Shown here in pieces: positions 9,419 through 19,645 of a stretch of DNA of 64,000 nt. The stretch lies in contig NZ_KB910516.1 of NCBI RefSeq assembly GCF_000372825.1, positions 590,011 to 654,010 on the forward strand. The letters run 5' to 3'. Position 1 is the first letter of the stretch. Each line of letters opens with the position of its first letter. The position numbers and the translations under genes are program-made. This DNA is from Methylobacterium sp. 77. Its GTDB lineage: Bacteria; Pseudomonadota; Alphaproteobacteria; Rhizobiales; Beijerinckiaceae. The notes beneath the pieces are model-generated. The model made no database searches. It was not told the origin of the DNA and saw nothing but the letters and a program-made list of their open reading frames with translations.

Positions 9419-9877
9419 ATGCCGTCCTTCCGCATCAACCGCGCGGTGCGCCACTCGCCGCAGCAGATGTACGACCTCGTCGCCGATGTGGAGCGCTACC
9501 CCGAATTCCTGCCGCTCTGCGAATCCCTGCGTGTCCTGCGCCGCCAGCCCGGCGCGGACGGCACGGAGGTTCTCGTCGCCGAGATGGGCGTGGGCTACAA
9601 GGCGATCCGCGAGCGCTTCACCACCCGCGTCACCCTCGACCCGCAGAATCTCAAGATCGTCGCCGAGTACATCGACGGACCGTTCCGGCACCTCGAAAAC
9701 CGCTGGGGTTTCAAGGACGGATCGGGCGGCGGCTGTGACGTCGACTTCTTCATCACCTACGAGTTCAAGAGTCGCACACTCGGCCTGCTCATGGGTACGA
9801 TGTTCGACCGCGCCTTCCGCAAGTTCACCGATGCGTTCGAGGGCCGGGCGGACCGGGTTTATGGAGCGGCTGCCTGA
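9419..9877 (+). CDS. COQ10/RatA-family ubiquinone-binding START-like protein
   Basis: Polyketide_cyc/START-like lipid-binding protein of the COQ10-RatA family, thought to bind ubiquinone and assist respiratory function. The 152 residues carry family patterns: SPQQMYDLVADVERYPEFLP near the N-terminus, IDGPFRHLENRWGFKD in the middle, and MFDRAFRKFTDAFEGRAD at the C-terminus. It begins 6 bp after lipA, an arrangement conserved in Rhizobiales. Some members were named RatA toxin in E. coli. In this context a CoQ chaperone role is more likely. Confidence 0.9.
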   Translation: MPSFRINRAVRHSPQQMYDLVADVERYPEFLPLCESLRVLRRQPGADGTEVLVAEMGVGYKAIRERFTTRVTLDPQNLKIVAEYIDGPFRHLENRWGFKDGSGGGCDVDFFITYEFKSRTLGLLMGTMFDRAFRKFTDAFEGRADRVYGAAA

Positions 9878-9925
9878 CGCCCCGGTGCCCGTTCTCTGCC
9901 AGGCTACTGGATTCCCACATCTGCT

Positions 9926-10070
9926 CGACGGCCGTTTCTCTACCCATGAGGGTTCGACAAGACGCGCGACCATCTCCCTCTCCTGGAAGGAAAGGGGACC
10001 CGAGCAGCCCGCGAGATGTGTGGCGCCGTAGCTTAACGGGACAAGCGGACGATGCCGGGCGGGGCCTTAG
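9926..10070 (+). repeat. 145-bp direct repeat, copy 1
   Basis: Begins CGACGGCCGTTTCTCTACC and ends at GGGGCCTTAG. It is nearly identical, in the same orientation and with the same length, to 10991-11135. The two copies differ mainly around the CTCTCCTGGAAGG segment. Together they bracket a 920-bp segment with the Imm11-like gene. The internal TAGCTTAACGG stretch resembles a tRNA D-arm, but no tRNA can be folded. Confidence 0.9.
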
Positions 10071-10160
10071 AGCCGTTCCCGGGTGCATTGAGACGGATGC
10101 GCGGCTGACGCATCGAGGCGTGAAGGTGGAGCCAATGCTGACCGAGGAGGCCTCCGCGTC

Positions 10161-10889
10161 ATGACGGTCAAAATCAAGCCGATGCGGACCGCCGGGGCCG
10201 TCCCACCGACCTATGACGGGCCGGTATACTGGCGCGTGACGCAGTATCACCCGGTCGTCGGCGCGAGCGGTGAGCCGATCGCGTTCACGGACGATCCGGC
10301 CCGCATCGATCGTCTCTGGATCGATCGATTCAAGACAGGAAAAGACATCTTCACGTCCGGCACCGTATTCGACGAGGACGGGGCGATCCTTCCGGAATGG
10401 AAGGAGCCGATCAAGGCCAAATGGACCAAGCCAGGTCGCGTCCGCGTCGAGTATTCCCCAGGCGAATACTCGACCCGCGTCTCGGAGCGTGTCTTGGACG
10501 CCATCGAGGCCGTCGAGCCGGGCCGGCATCACGTCTTCCCGATCGACGTGCGCTGCACCGACGGCACGATCGAGCGTCGCTACGAGATCTTCTTCGCGCA
10601 GGACGCCTTCGTCGAAGGGCGCGAGGCGCATCCGATCGCGAACGCCCTCGAGCCGCTGCCCAAGCCGGTCGGCGTCTATCGCTTCAATCCGCCGATGTGG
10701 CTGTCCGCGCTCGCCATCGACAAGGACCAGTTCGGCTACCTCGACCGATCCGTCGTGGGCGGAATGCAATGGTTCAAGGGCACTTCCACGAACCACTATT
10801 TCTCACCGGACCTTTTCTCGAAGCTCCGGCCGATGGGCGACATCTTCCCGAAATGGGACGTCGCGCTCCCGATCGGAATGGCCGGCTGA
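10161..10889 (+). CDS. Imm11/DUF1629-like protein (possible immunity protein)
   Basis: A 242-residue soluble protein with no signal peptide or membrane segment. The middle part reads STRVSERVLDAIEAVEP, then GRHHVFPIDVRCTDG, then RRYEIFF. The end has MQWFKGTSTNHYFSPDLFSKL. This serve-as-subunit pattern of 'vSer-aiE-pG-hqFFPv' and a C-terminal 'W-FvSdel' segment resembles the Imm11 (DUF1629) immunity family of polymorphic toxin systems. I recognise the pattern but cannot confirm it without a profile search. The gene lies between two 145-bp direct repeats and is followed at 10 bp by a 25-codon ORF. No toxin gene is visible beside it. An alternative is an orphan member with another role. Confidence 0.6.
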   Translation: MTVKIKPMRTAGAVPPTYDGPVYWRVTQYHPVVGASGEPIAFTDDPARIDRLWIDRFKTGKDIFTSGTVFDEDGAILPEWKEPIKAKWTKPGRVRVEYSPGEYSTRVSERVLDAIEAVEPGRHHVFPIDVRCTDGTIERRYEIFFAQDAFVEGREAHPIANALEPLPKPVGVYRFNPPMWLSALAIDKDQFGYLDRSVVGGMQWFKGTSTNHYFSPDLFSKLRPMGDIFPKWDVALPIGMAG

Positions 10890-10899
10890 AGGGCGCACC

Positions 10900-10977
10900 A
10901 TGTCGATCTACGACAACAGCGGCAGCAGCTACAGTCAGGCCGTCAAGGACCATCTGCGCCGCATTTCCGGCGCCTAG
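10900..10977 (+). CDS. 25-codon ORF after the Imm11-like gene
   Basis: ATG 10900 follows the previous stop by 10 bp and has GAAGGG as a ribosome-binding site about 8 bases upstream, so translation is plausible. The product (MSIYDNSGSSYSQAVKDHLR plus five residues) is hydrophilic and ends with TAG 13 bp before repeat copy 2. It could be a tiny gene or the surviving N-terminus of a gene cut off when the repeat-flanked segment formed. The family is not recognised. Confidence 0.35.
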   Translation: MSIYDNSGSSYSQAVKDHLRRISGA

Positions 10978-10990
10978 GCCGACAACTGGG

Positions 10991-11135
10991 CGACGGCCGT
11001 TTCTCTACCGATGAGGGGTCGACAAGACGCGCGACCGTCTCCCTCTCCTTCCAGGAAAGGAGACCCGAGCTGCCCGCGAGATGTGTGGCGCCGTAGCTTA
11101 ACGGGACAGGCGGACAATGCCGCACGGGGCCCTAG
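10991..11135 (+). repeat. 145-bp direct repeat, copy 2
   Basis: Second copy of the repeat at 9926-10070, offset by exactly 1065 bp. It carries the same CCGTTTCTCTACC start and the GATGTGTGGCGCCGTAGCTT core. Here the CTCCTTCCAGGAAAGGAG segment can fold as a small hairpin. Confidence 0.9.
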
Positions 11136-11169
11136 ATACAGGCGCGCAACGTCACCGGAGAACACCGCC

Positions 11170-11430
11170 GTGAGACCGATCCCGATTCTCGCCCTCGCCC
11201 TCGCCTTGAATGCGGGCCTCTCCGGCTTCGCCGTGGCGGACCAGCCCGGCCCCGACTGGCTGCCGATCGATCAGGTCAAGAAGGCGCTGATGGTCGAGGG
11301 CTACACCGAGATCACGAAGCTCGAGGCCGATGACGGTCATTGGGACGGCGAGGGCATCAAGAACGGCCAAAAGATGAAGTTCGATGCCGATCCGAAGACG
11401 GGCGCGATTCTCGGCGAAGTCGCCGAGTGA
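11170..11430 (+). CDS. PepSY-domain exported small protein
   Basis: The GTG start gives an 86-residue protein with a signal peptide (MRPIPILALALALNAGLSGF, cleavage after AVA). One PepSY-like unit follows: WLPIDQVKKALMVEGYTEIT, then DGHWDGEGIKNGQKM, then FDADPKTGAILGEV. Single PepSY proteins are secreted and of unknown function; some inhibit peptidases. The frame extends upstream into repeat copy 2, but the signal peptide fixes the start at 11170. It is convergent with the cinA-like gene, with a palindromic repeat between them. Confidence 0.8.
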   Translation: MRPIPILALALALNAGLSGFAVADQPGPDWLPIDQVKKALMVEGYTEITKLEADDGHWDGEGIKNGQKMKFDADPKTGAILGEVAE

Positions 11431-11493
11431 AAGCCAGTCTGATCGGATGTCTCAGCGGATGGTGAGACCGAAGTCGATCATCCCATCAGACCG

Positions 11494-11537
11494 CCTCATC
11501 CTGAGGTGCCCGCGGCAGCGGGCCTCAAAGGATGAGG
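11494..11537. repeat. REP-like palindrome (CCTCATCCTGAGG type)
   Basis: A 44-bp imperfect palindrome with arms CCTCATCCT and AGGATGAGG and an inner CCCGC-GGCA-GCGGG stem. It lies between convergent genes. Palindromes beginning CCTCATCCTGAGG are a common dispersed extragenic repeat in Rhizobiales (from memory). It may also act as a terminator-like hairpin for both genes. Confidence 0.75.
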
Positions 11538-11568
11538 TAGAGCCTTGGAAAAGCAACTGAAATAGGCC

Positions 11569-12078
11569 TCAATCCGTCCCGACGGGCTCCACGGCCCTGC
11601 CGAACAGTTCCAGCGCCTCCGCCACGGCCGCGCGGCGGATCTCGGTTCGACCGAGATCGCCGTAGCGGCGCTCGATATGGCGCGTCGCGGCACCTCTCCG
11701 GGCGAGGCCGAAATGGACGAGGCCCACGGGCTTGGCCTCGCTGCCGCCACCGGGTCCGGCGATGCCGGTGATCGAGACCGCGACATCCGCATGCGAATGC
11801 GCCAACGCCCCCTCCGCCATGGCGCGGGCCACGGATTTGCTCACCGCCCCATGGCTCGCGATGAGATCGGCGGGAACGCCGAGCATCTCGGCCTTGGCCT
11901 CGTTCGAATAGGTGACGAAGCCACGCTCGACCACGGCCGAGGAACCGGGCACGGCGGTGAGCAGCGCGGCGACGAGACCGCCGGTGCAGGATTCGGCGCT
12001 CGCCGCGCGGATCCCGGCGGCGGCATAGGCCGCCACCAGCGCCTCGGCGCGGGCGAGGAGCGCCGGATCGTCGATCAC
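11569..12078 (-). CDS. CinA C-terminal domain protein (nicotinamide-nucleotide amidase-like)
   Basis: The 169-residue protein is the stand-alone CinA C-terminal domain (PncC-like), which deamidates NMN to NaMN. It shows the hallmark [15 protein letters not shown] near the N-terminus, followed by [37 protein letters not shown] and [20 protein letters not shown]. The GTG start overlaps the ispDF stop by four bases (GTGA), indicating translational coupling. The cinA-ispDF pair recurs in Rhizobiales. Confidence 0.92.
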   Translation of the reverse strand: MIDDPALLARAEALVAAYAAAGIRAASAESCTGGLVAALLTAVPGSSAVVERGFVTYSNEAKAEMLGVPADLIASHGAVSKSVARAMAEGALAHSHADVAVSITGIAGPGGGSEAKPVGLVHFGLARRGAATRHIERRYGDLGRTEIRRAAVAEALELFGRAVEPVGTD

Positions 12079-13349
12079 GCCTCGTCGGCCTCGGGCAGGC
12101 GGATCGTCGCCGCGGCCTGGGCGGCAAGGCCCTCGGCGCGGCCGACGAAGCCGAGCTTTTCGGTGGTCGTCGCCTTGATCGACACTGAGGTCAGCGGCAC
12201 GCCGCAGATCTCGGCGATGCGGGCGCGGATCGCCTCGCGATGGGCGCCGATGCGCGGGGCTTCCGCCAGCACGGTGATGTCGAGATGGTCGATCCGGCCG
12301 CCCCGGTCGCGGACGAGCTTCACCGCATGGGCCAGGAACCGGTCGGAGGAGGCGCCGCGCCATTGCTCGTCGCTCGGCGGGAAATGCGTGCCGATATCGC
12401 CGTCCGCGATCGCGCCGAGCAGAGCGTCGGTGAGGGCGTGCAGCGCAACGTCTCCGTCGGAATGGGCCAGGACGCCGCGATCGGCGGGGATCTTCACGCC
12501 GCCGAGCCAGACATGGTCGCCTTCGGTGAAGGCATGAACGTCGAAGCCGGTCCCGAGGCGGGTCACGTAGGTCGTCATGGCATCGGTCTCTGGTTCGGAG
12601 GATCGGACATCGCTGCCGGAAAAGCCGCGGTCGGCCTCGATCAGGTCTGAAGGCTGGGTGATCTTGCGATTGCGCGGGTCGCCCTCGAACACCACCACGT
12701 CGAGCCCCGCCCATTCGGCGAGCGCCCCGTCATCGGTGAAGCCGTGGAGGCCCGCCTCCGCCGCCGTCCGGTGAGCGGCGAGAAGTGGGGCGAAGGCGAA
12801 GGCCTGCGGTGTCTGGACGGCGCGCAGCGATTCGCGAGCGGGGGTCTCGCGTACGCGGCCGATGCCCGGGCCGATATCCTCGACCAGCTTGATCGTATCG
12901 GTGACGGCGATCCCAGGTACGGCGGCACCGTGAGCGCGGCCGGCGGCGAGCGCCCGGTCGATCAGGGCCGTGTCCACATGCGGACGCGCGGCGTCGTGGA
13001 CGAGGACGAGGCCCGGAGCGCCGATGTCTCCCGCTTCATTCCTGCTCAACGCCTCGAGGCCGGCCCGGACGGATTGCTGGCGCGTGGCGCCGCCCTCGAC
13101 CGGCGTCGCCAGCTTGTCGCGCAGAACGGGGTCGAGTTCAGCGAGGCAGGCGTGGTAGAACGACGCGGCATCGGCCGCGATCACCGGTTGGATCACCGCC
13201 AGATCGGGATGGGCCGCCAGTGCCGCGAGGGTGCGTGTGAGGACCGCGCGCCCTCCGACGCTGCGATATTGCTTGGGAACGTCGCCGCCGATGCGGATTC
13301 CGCGGCCGGCTGCGACGACCACCGCTGCGTTCCACGCGGTGCCGGACAT
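12075..13349 (-). CDS. ispDF: Bifunctional IspD/IspF (MEP pathway)
   Basis: Fused enzyme of isoprenoid synthesis. The N-terminal IspD domain (about 1-230) is a cytidylyltransferase making CDP-ME, with the [20 protein letters not shown] nucleotide-binding loop and [10 protein letters not shown]. The C-terminal IspF domain (about 262-424) cyclises CDP-ME-2P, with [29 protein letters not shown] and [15 protein letters not shown] (metal-binding Asp/His). The 424-residue fusion is typical of alphaproteobacteria. It feeds ubiquinone, hopanoid and carotenoid synthesis. It is divergent from dusB. Confidence 0.96.
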   Translation of the reverse strand: MSGTAWNAAVVVAAGRGIRIGGDVPKQYRSVGGRAVLTRTLAALAAHPDLAVIQPVIAADAASFYHACLAELDPVLRDKLATPVEGGATRQQSVRAGLEALSRNEAGDIGAPGLVLVHDAARPHVDTALIDRALAAGRAHGAAVPGIAVTDTIKLVEDIGPGIGRVRETPARESLRAVQTPQAFAFAPLLAAHRTAAEAGLHGFTDDGALAEWAGLDVVVFEGDPRNRKITQPSDLIEADRGFSGSDVRSSEPETDAMTTYVTRLGTGFDVHAFTEGDHVWLGGVKIPADRGVLAHSDGDVALHALTDALLGAIADGDIGTHFPPSDEQWRGASSDRFLAHAVKLVRDRGGRIDHLDITVLAEAPRIGAHREAIRARIAEICGVPLTSVSIKATTTEKLGFVGRAEGLAAQAAATIRLPEADEA

Positions 13350-13482
13350 GAAAAGTGCTCCCGCGCGTCCCTACGAGTGGCGCGCATTCTTGGCTGGGGT
13401 GTCGTTTAAGCGGGGCATAGCGCGAAATCAAATCGCCCAAGGCGCTTGCGTCGCCCCGGCGATTGTCTATTTGTTGGGCAGA

Positions 13483-14529
13483 ATGAAAGCTGATGATTAT
13501 TTGAGCGTTCTGCGCTCGGAAGAGAGCCTGTCGCGGGGCCGGGACGGGGCGTGCAATGCTCCTCCGGTGCCCGTTCTGCTCGCTCCCCTGTCGGGTGTCA
13601 CCGACCTGCACATGCGCCGCATTGCCCGTCGCATGGGCGCGAGTGCCGTCGTCTCGGAGATGGTGGCGGCCGCCGAATTCGCCCGCGGCTCGGAGGAGGC
13701 GCGGCTCCGGGCCGAGGGCAGCGGCATCGATCCGCACGTGGTCCAGCTCGCCGGCTGCTCGCCCGATTCGATGGCGGAGGCCGCGCGGCTGGCCGAGGCC
13801 AACGGCGCCGACGTCATCGACATCAATATGGGCTGCCCCGCCAAGACCGTCACCGGCGGCGAGGCGGGCTCGGCGCTCATGCGCGACATCGAGGGTGCCA
13901 CCCGCATCCTCGCCGCGGTCCGCGCGGCGGTGGCGGTTCCGGTCACCGTGAAGATGCGCCTCGGCTGGGACCATGCGAGCCTCAACGCGGCCGACCTCGC
14001 CCGGCGCGCCGAGGGACTCGGCCTCGCCGCGGTGACGGTGCATGGCCGTACCCGCCAGCAATTCTACAAGGGCGAGGCCGATTGGGGTGCGATCCGCGCC
14101 GTGGTGGAGGCGGTCTCGATCCCGGTCATCGCCAATGGCGACGTCACCGACCTCGCCGGAGCGCGTGCCTGCCTCGCTGCATCGGGCGCGGCCGGGCTGA
14201 TGATCGGGCGCGCGGCGGTCGGCCGGCCCTGGCTGGTCGGCGAGATCGCCGCCGGCCTCGCGGGTCGTGCCGTCACCGCTCCCGACGCCGAGGAGAGGGC
14301 CGCCCTGGCCCTGGAGCATTACGAGGGTCTGATCGCGCTCTACGGCCCCGCCATGGGCGTGCGCCACGCGCGCAAGCATCTGGCCGCCTACGTGGACGGG
14401 TCCGGCGCGCTCGACCCGGCAGACCGGATGCGCCTGCTCACCACCACGAATCCATCGATCGCAGCCGACCTTCTCCTGAGGGCGATGCGGATGCCGCGCA
14501 CATCGTCCATCACCGAGGAGGCAGCGTGA
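13483..14529 (+). CDS. dusB: tRNA-dihydrouridine synthase DusB (NifR3)
   Basis: FMN enzyme that reduces uridine to dihydrouridine in the tRNA D-loop; historically NifR3, first gene of nifR3-ntrB-ntrC operons. The 348-residue protein shows [20 protein letters not shown] (flavin site), [11 protein letters not shown] and the catalytic cysteine in [34 protein letters not shown] and [10 protein letters not shown] follow. The frame extends far upstream, but ATG 13483 gives the normal length. Its stop codon overlaps the ntrB start by four bases. Confidence 0.94.
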   Translation: MKADDYLSVLRSEESLSRGRDGACNAPPVPVLLAPLSGVTDLHMRRIARRMGASAVVSEMVAAAEFARGSEEARLRAEGSGIDPHVVQLAGCSPDSMAEAARLAEANGADVIDINMGCPAKTVTGGEAGSALMRDIEGATRILAAVRAAVAVPVTVKMRLGWDHASLNAADLARRAEGLGLAAVTVHGRTRQQFYKGEADWGAIRAVVEAVSIPVIANGDVTDLAGARACLAASGAAGLMIGRAAVGRPWLVGEIAAGLAGRAVTAPDAEERAALALEHYEGLIALYGPAMGVRHARKHLAAYVDGSGALDPADRMRLLTTTNPSIAADLLLRAMRMPRTSSITEEAA

Positions 14530-15665
14530 GCGTGGACAAGGAATACGGCACCAGAACCCGCGCCCTGCCGACGAGCGAGGCGGTGATAAACGCCCTGCCG
14601 CTGCCGGTGCTCACCATCGGCGCGGACGACCGCATCCTCCACGTGAACCATGCGGGGGAGACCTTCTTCGATCACTCCGCCCGGTTGATGCAGCGCCGGC
14701 ATTTGCGTGACATCATCCCTTTCTCGTCCCCGATCAGCGCCCTCGTCGCCGAGGTTCGCCGTCGTAAGGCGAGCGTCAGCGAGTACGGTGTCGAGCTGGT
14801 CCAGCCGCGCTCCGGCCTGGAGCGCAATGTCGACGTCTTCGCGACGCCGCTGGGCGACGAGGAGGACGCGGTGGTGATGATGCTTCAGGAGCGGACCATC
14901 GCCGACAAGATGAACCGCCAGCTCACCCATCGCGGCGCGGCGCGCTCGATGATCGCGCTCGGCGCCATGCTCGCCCACGAAATCAAGAACCCGCTCGCCG
15001 GCATTCGCGGTGCCGCCCAGCTGCTCGAACAATCGGCCACCGAGGATGACCGGCTGCTGACCCGGCTGATCTGCGACGAATCCGACCGCATCGTCCGCAT
15101 CGTCGAGCGGATGGAGCTGTTCGGCGACGAGCGTCCGGTGGAGCGTGGGCCGGTCAATGTCCACGGCGTGCTCGATCAGGTGAAGCGCTCGGCCCAATCC
15201 GGGTTCGCCCGGCACATCCGCTTCGTGGAGACCTACGACCCGTCGCTGCCGCCGGTCCTGGGTAATCGCGACCAGCTGATCCAGGTCATCCTCAACCTGG
15301 TGAAGAACGCCGCCGAGGCGATCGGCGCCGACGCGGTCGACGGCGAGATCACCCTCTCCACCGCCTTCCGGACCGGCCTGAAGCTCCAGGTGCCGGGCTC
15401 GCGCGAGCGCGTCAGCCTGCCCATCGAGGTGGCGGTGCGGGACAACGGACCGGGGGTCACGGCCGAGCTGCTGCCCGACCTGTTCGACCCGTTCGTGACC
15501 ACGAAAGCCCAGGGTTCCGGCCTCGGACTTGCATTGGCCGCCAAGATCATCGGCGACCACGGCGGCATCGTCGAATGCGATCCGGTGCCGCGCCGCACCA
15601 CTTTCCGTCTCCTCCTTCCCATGTCGAGCGCCCGTGACGGGCGCGAATCGGTCGTGGAGCTTTAG
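14526..15665 (+). CDS. ntrB: Nitrogen regulation sensor kinase NtrB
   Basis: Soluble sensor histidine kinase/phosphatase that controls NtrC in response to nitrogen status through PII. It starts at GTG 14526, overlapping the dusB stop (GTGA), and is 379 residues long. An N-terminal PAS domain (about 15-120, [20 protein letters not shown]) precedes the H-box [19 protein letters not shown]. The N-box [11 protein letters not shown], the G1 box VRDNGPGV and [13 protein letters not shown] follow. There is no membrane segment, as expected. The ntrC start lies 9 bp beyond its stop. Confidence 0.95.
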   Translation: MSVDKEYGTRTRALPTSEAVINALPLPVLTIGADDRILHVNHAGETFFDHSARLMQRRHLRDIIPFSSPISALVAEVRRRKASVSEYGVELVQPRSGLERNVDVFATPLGDEEDAVVMMLQERTIADKMNRQLTHRGAARSMIALGAMLAHEIKNPLAGIRGAAQLLEQSATEDDRLLTRLICDESDRIVRIVERMELFGDERPVERGPVNVHGVLDQVKRSAQSGFARHIRFVETYDPSLPPVLGNRDQLIQVILNLVKNAAEAIGADAVDGEITLSTAFRTGLKLQVPGSRERVSLPIEVAVRDNGPGVTAELLPDLFDPFVTTKAQGSGLGLALAAKIIGDHGGIVECDPVPRRTTFRLLLPMSSARDGRESVVEL

Positions 15666-15674
15666 AGTCGCGTC

Positions 15675-17138
<1,464 letters not shown>

Positions 17139-17330
17139 AGGCGGCCGCGTCGTCTCGCGGCTCTTCAGCTCAAACTCAAAAGAGGGCGCGGACACCACGT
17201 CGTGACCGCGCCGAGATCGCCTTCGGCCTGCACCAAAACATGCGCCTTCCAACGTTCGCTCGCGCCCCCTCGGCGAAGGGGCATCTCCGTGCGTAGCGAA
17301 GCACGCCCCGGCAAAGATCACCCCCACGAA

Positions 17331-17364
17331 CAGGAATGGCGCGGATCGCTCCGCGCCATTCCTG
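17331..17364. terminator. Bidirectional hairpin between ntrC and the MFS gene
   Basis: Perfect inverted repeat with 15-bp arms (CAGGAATGGCGCGGA and its complement) and a TCGC loop, lying between convergent genes. On the plus strand it ends CCTGTTTCG, a weak T-tract. It is the only strong structure in the 243-bp gap and probably terminates both transcripts. Confidence 0.7.
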
Positions 17365-17381
17365 TTTCGATGGACAGGTCG

Positions 17382-18656
17382 TCACGCCAGGGCGGGGTTC
17401 GTCAGCCTTGCCCGCTCGTCGCCGAGGCCTAGCCAGCGGCGGCGCATCGGCTTGAGAACGAAGTAGGCGAGGATCGCGGTCAGCACGTCGAGGGTGATGA
17501 TGATCGCGAAGACCGGGAGCCAGGAGCCCTGGACCAGGTAGATCCAGGCCGCGATCGGTCCGCCGAAGAGCGAGCCGATGCCCTGCGCCATGTAGAGGAA
17601 GCCGTAATTCGTCGTGGCGTGCTTGGTGCCGAACGTATCGGTGAGGATCGACGGGAACAGCGAGAAGATCTCGCCCCAGGCGAAGAAGACGACGCCAGAG
17701 AGAAGGGCGAACGCATAGGGATTCTCGCGGAAGACGAGCAGCAGCGCGATGGCCGCGGCCTCGGCGGCGAAGGCGATGCCCATGGTGTTCTCGCGGCCGA
17801 TCTTGTCCGAGACCCAGCCGAAGAAGGGCCGGGTCAGGCCGTTGGTGATACGGTCGAAGGTCAGGGCGAAGGGCAGGGCCACGAAGCCGAAGATGATGGC
17901 GTCGGCCACGCCGAAGTCGCGGGCGAAGGACGCGAAGTTGGCCACCACCATCAGGCCGCCGGTGGACATCATCGTCATCATCGCGAACATCAGCCAGAAT
18001 AGCGGCGTCTTCAGCATCTCCCGGGGCGCCGTATCGTGGGTCGCGGTGGCGAGGTTGACCGCCGGGGCGGGCAGGACCTCATCGGCGCGGGGAGCCCGCA
18101 GGCCGAGCGCGGCGAGGGCGCCGATGGCACCGAGGACGATGCCGAACACCGTCAGCGTGTGGCGGTAGCCGGAGGCGGTGAGCATGTCGCTGATGGGGAA
18201 GGTGCTCAGCATCGCGCCCATGCCGTAGCCGGCGGCGACCACGCCCACGGCGAAGCCGCGGCGATCGGGAAACCATTTCACCATCAGGCCGACGATGCCG
18301 ACATAGACGATGCCGGTGCCGAGACCGCAGAACAGGCCGTAGGTGGCATAGACGCCCCAGAGCGTGTCGACGCGGGCGGCGAGCACCCAGCCGAGGCCGG
18401 AGAGAATGGCGCCGATGGCGATCATCAGCTTCGGGCTAAAGCGGTCGATCAGGTAGCCCTGGACCGGCGAAAAGAAGGTCTGCAGCACGATCAGGATCGT
18501 GAAGGTCCATTGCAGCTGCGGCAGGCTCGATCCCGTCGTCGCGATCAGCGGCTTGGTGAACAGGGTCCAGACATATTGGGGGCTGGAGATCGCCATCATG
18601 GCGACGAGGCCGAGTCCGAGCTGGACCCAGCGGTGACGGGAGACTGGCGTATCCAT
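17382..18656 (-). CDS. MFS transporter, oxalate/formate antiporter (OFA) family-like
   Basis: Twelve-helix major facilitator of 424 residues. The N-terminal half has ISSPQYVWTLFTKPL and FFSPVQGYLIDRF, followed by the cytoplasmic loop motif VKWFPDRRGFAVGVVAAGYG, strongly like OxlT-type carriers. The C-terminal half has NGLTRPFFGWVSDKIGRENT and FGTKHATTNYGFLYMAQGIG, the latter a signature of OFA transporters. Predicted role: exchange or uptake of a small carboxylate; the substrate is not proven. ATG 18656 has GGAG six bases upstream and is preferred over ATG 18668. It is downstream of the methyltransferase and HpxW-like genes on the same strand, with a 62-bp gap to the former. Confidence 0.88.
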   Translation of the reverse strand: MDTPVSRHRWVQLGLGLVAMMAISSPQYVWTLFTKPLIATTGSSLPQLQWTFTILIVLQTFFSPVQGYLIDRFSPKLMIAIGAILSGLGWVLAARVDTLWGVYATYGLFCGLGTGIVYVGIVGLMVKWFPDRRGFAVGVVAAGYGMGAMLSTFPISDMLTASGYRHTLTVFGIVLGAIGALAALGLRAPRADEVLPAPAVNLATATHDTAPREMLKTPLFWLMFAMMTMMSTGGLMVVANFASFARDFGVADAIIFGFVALPFALTFDRITNGLTRPFFGWVSDKIGRENTMGIAFAAEAAAIALLLVFRENPYAFALLSGVVFFAWGEIFSLFPSILTDTFGTKHATTNYGFLYMAQGIGSLFGGPIAAWIYLVQGSWLPVFAIIITLDVLTAILAYFVLKPMRRRWLGLGDERARLTNPALA

Positions 18657-18718
18657 TATGCACTCCATGCTGCATGCACGGAGACGCAAAGTGTATACCA
18701 GATGCGGTCGACGCGTAT

Positions 18719-19594
18719 TCAGCGCCTCGCGGAGACCAGCCAGCAACCGGCATCCAGAGTGACGGCGCCGGACAGGGCACGATCCGCGAAGTCCTCCGCC
18801 ACGAGCCTCCGCGCCGTGGCACGGACGGAATCGGGCTGATCGCGCAGGAGCCGTGAGACGGGGCCGAGTTCGATGGCGAAATCGGCGGCGGCTTCCGCTG
18901 CGTCCCGGCTCGTACCATCCGCGGATCTGGCGAGGGTGAGTGGCCGGTCGACGGCCTCGACGGTGATGTCGAGGAAGCCGGCTTGCGCCAGGACCGCGCC
19001 GATGGTCTCGGATTCGGCGAAGCGGAACGGGCCGGGCGCGTCGGCCGGTGTCGCTTCGGGCTCCAGCACGAGGGGCAGGACCAGGCGCCTCGGCACCGAG
19101 ATCCAGGGATTCTCCTCCATCCGCCGCCAGCACAGGAAGGTCAGGCGTCCGCCCGGCACCAGGGCCTTGCGGATATTGGCGAAGGCGATGCCGGAATCCT
19201 CGAAGAACATCACCCCGAAGCGCGAGATCGCGTGCTCGAAGACGGCGCTGCCGAAATCGTGGGTCTGCGCATCGGCCTCGATGAAGTCGATCGGAGCTCC
19301 GGCCAGAGCCTCGATCTCGGCCCGTTCGCGGGCGACGGCGAGCAGGGGCACCGAGAGATCGGCCGCCACCACACGCCCCCTGCCGCCGAGTTGGCGCGCG
19401 GCGACGATCGCGCAATCTCCCGCGCCGCAGCCGATATCGAGGAGGGCGCTGTCGACCCGTGGGCGGGCCTCCGCGAACAGGGCGGCGGTGAGGGGCGCGA
19501 AGACCGCATCGATCCGGCGCTGGTTGCGAGCCCAGCGCGCCCCGACCTCGCCGTTCCAGTATTCGCGCTGGGTGATTCCGCCATTCGCCATCAT
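18719..19594 (-). CDS. Class I SAM-dependent methyltransferase
   Basis: Rossmann-fold methyltransferase of 291 residues. The SAM-binding motif I is LLDIGCGAGDCAIVAARQLG, followed by VVAADLSVPLLAVARERAE (motif II acidic residue) and FIEADAQTHDF. Its start, REYWNGEVGARWARNQRRID, and the post-motif FCWRRMEENPW resemble UbiE/Methyltransf_25-type proteins of unknown substrate. It lies 52 bp downstream of the HpxW-like gene and 62 bp upstream of the MFS gene, suggesting one transcription unit. The substrate cannot be inferred. Confidence 0.85.
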   Translation of the reverse strand: MMANGGITQREYWNGEVGARWARNQRRIDAVFAPLTAALFAEARPRVDSALLDIGCGAGDCAIVAARQLGGRGRVVAADLSVPLLAVARERAEIEALAGAPIDFIEADAQTHDFGSAVFEHAISRFGVMFFEDSGIAFANIRKALVPGGRLTFLCWRRMEENPWISVPRRLVLPLVLEPEATPADAPGPFRFAESETIGAVLAQAGFLDITVEAVDRPLTLARSADGTSRDAAEAAADFAIELGPVSRLLRDQPDSVRATARRLVAEDFADRALSGAVTLDAGCWLVSARR

Positions 19595-19645
19595 GACCCT
19601 TCCGTCATTGTCCCGGCCGATCCTACGGCAATCCGGCGGGACGGA

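Noticed and set aside
10021..10110. tRNA-like stretch (CCGTAGCTTAACGGGA) in both 145-bp repeats
   Set aside because: It resembles a D-arm A-box, but no T-arm, acceptor pairing or anticodon arm can be formed, and the two copies diverge where these should be.
9946..10164. 72-codon frame running from repeat copy 1 to the Imm11-like start
   Set aside because: Most of it is repeat sequence with Arg/Pro/Ser-biased translation; no homologous frame persists in copy 2 except by chance.
18669..19415. N-terminal extension of the MFS frame across the methyltransferase gene
   Set aside because: The extension is out-of-frame methyltransferase sequence; the transporter has a good ribosome-binding site at its own ATG 18656.
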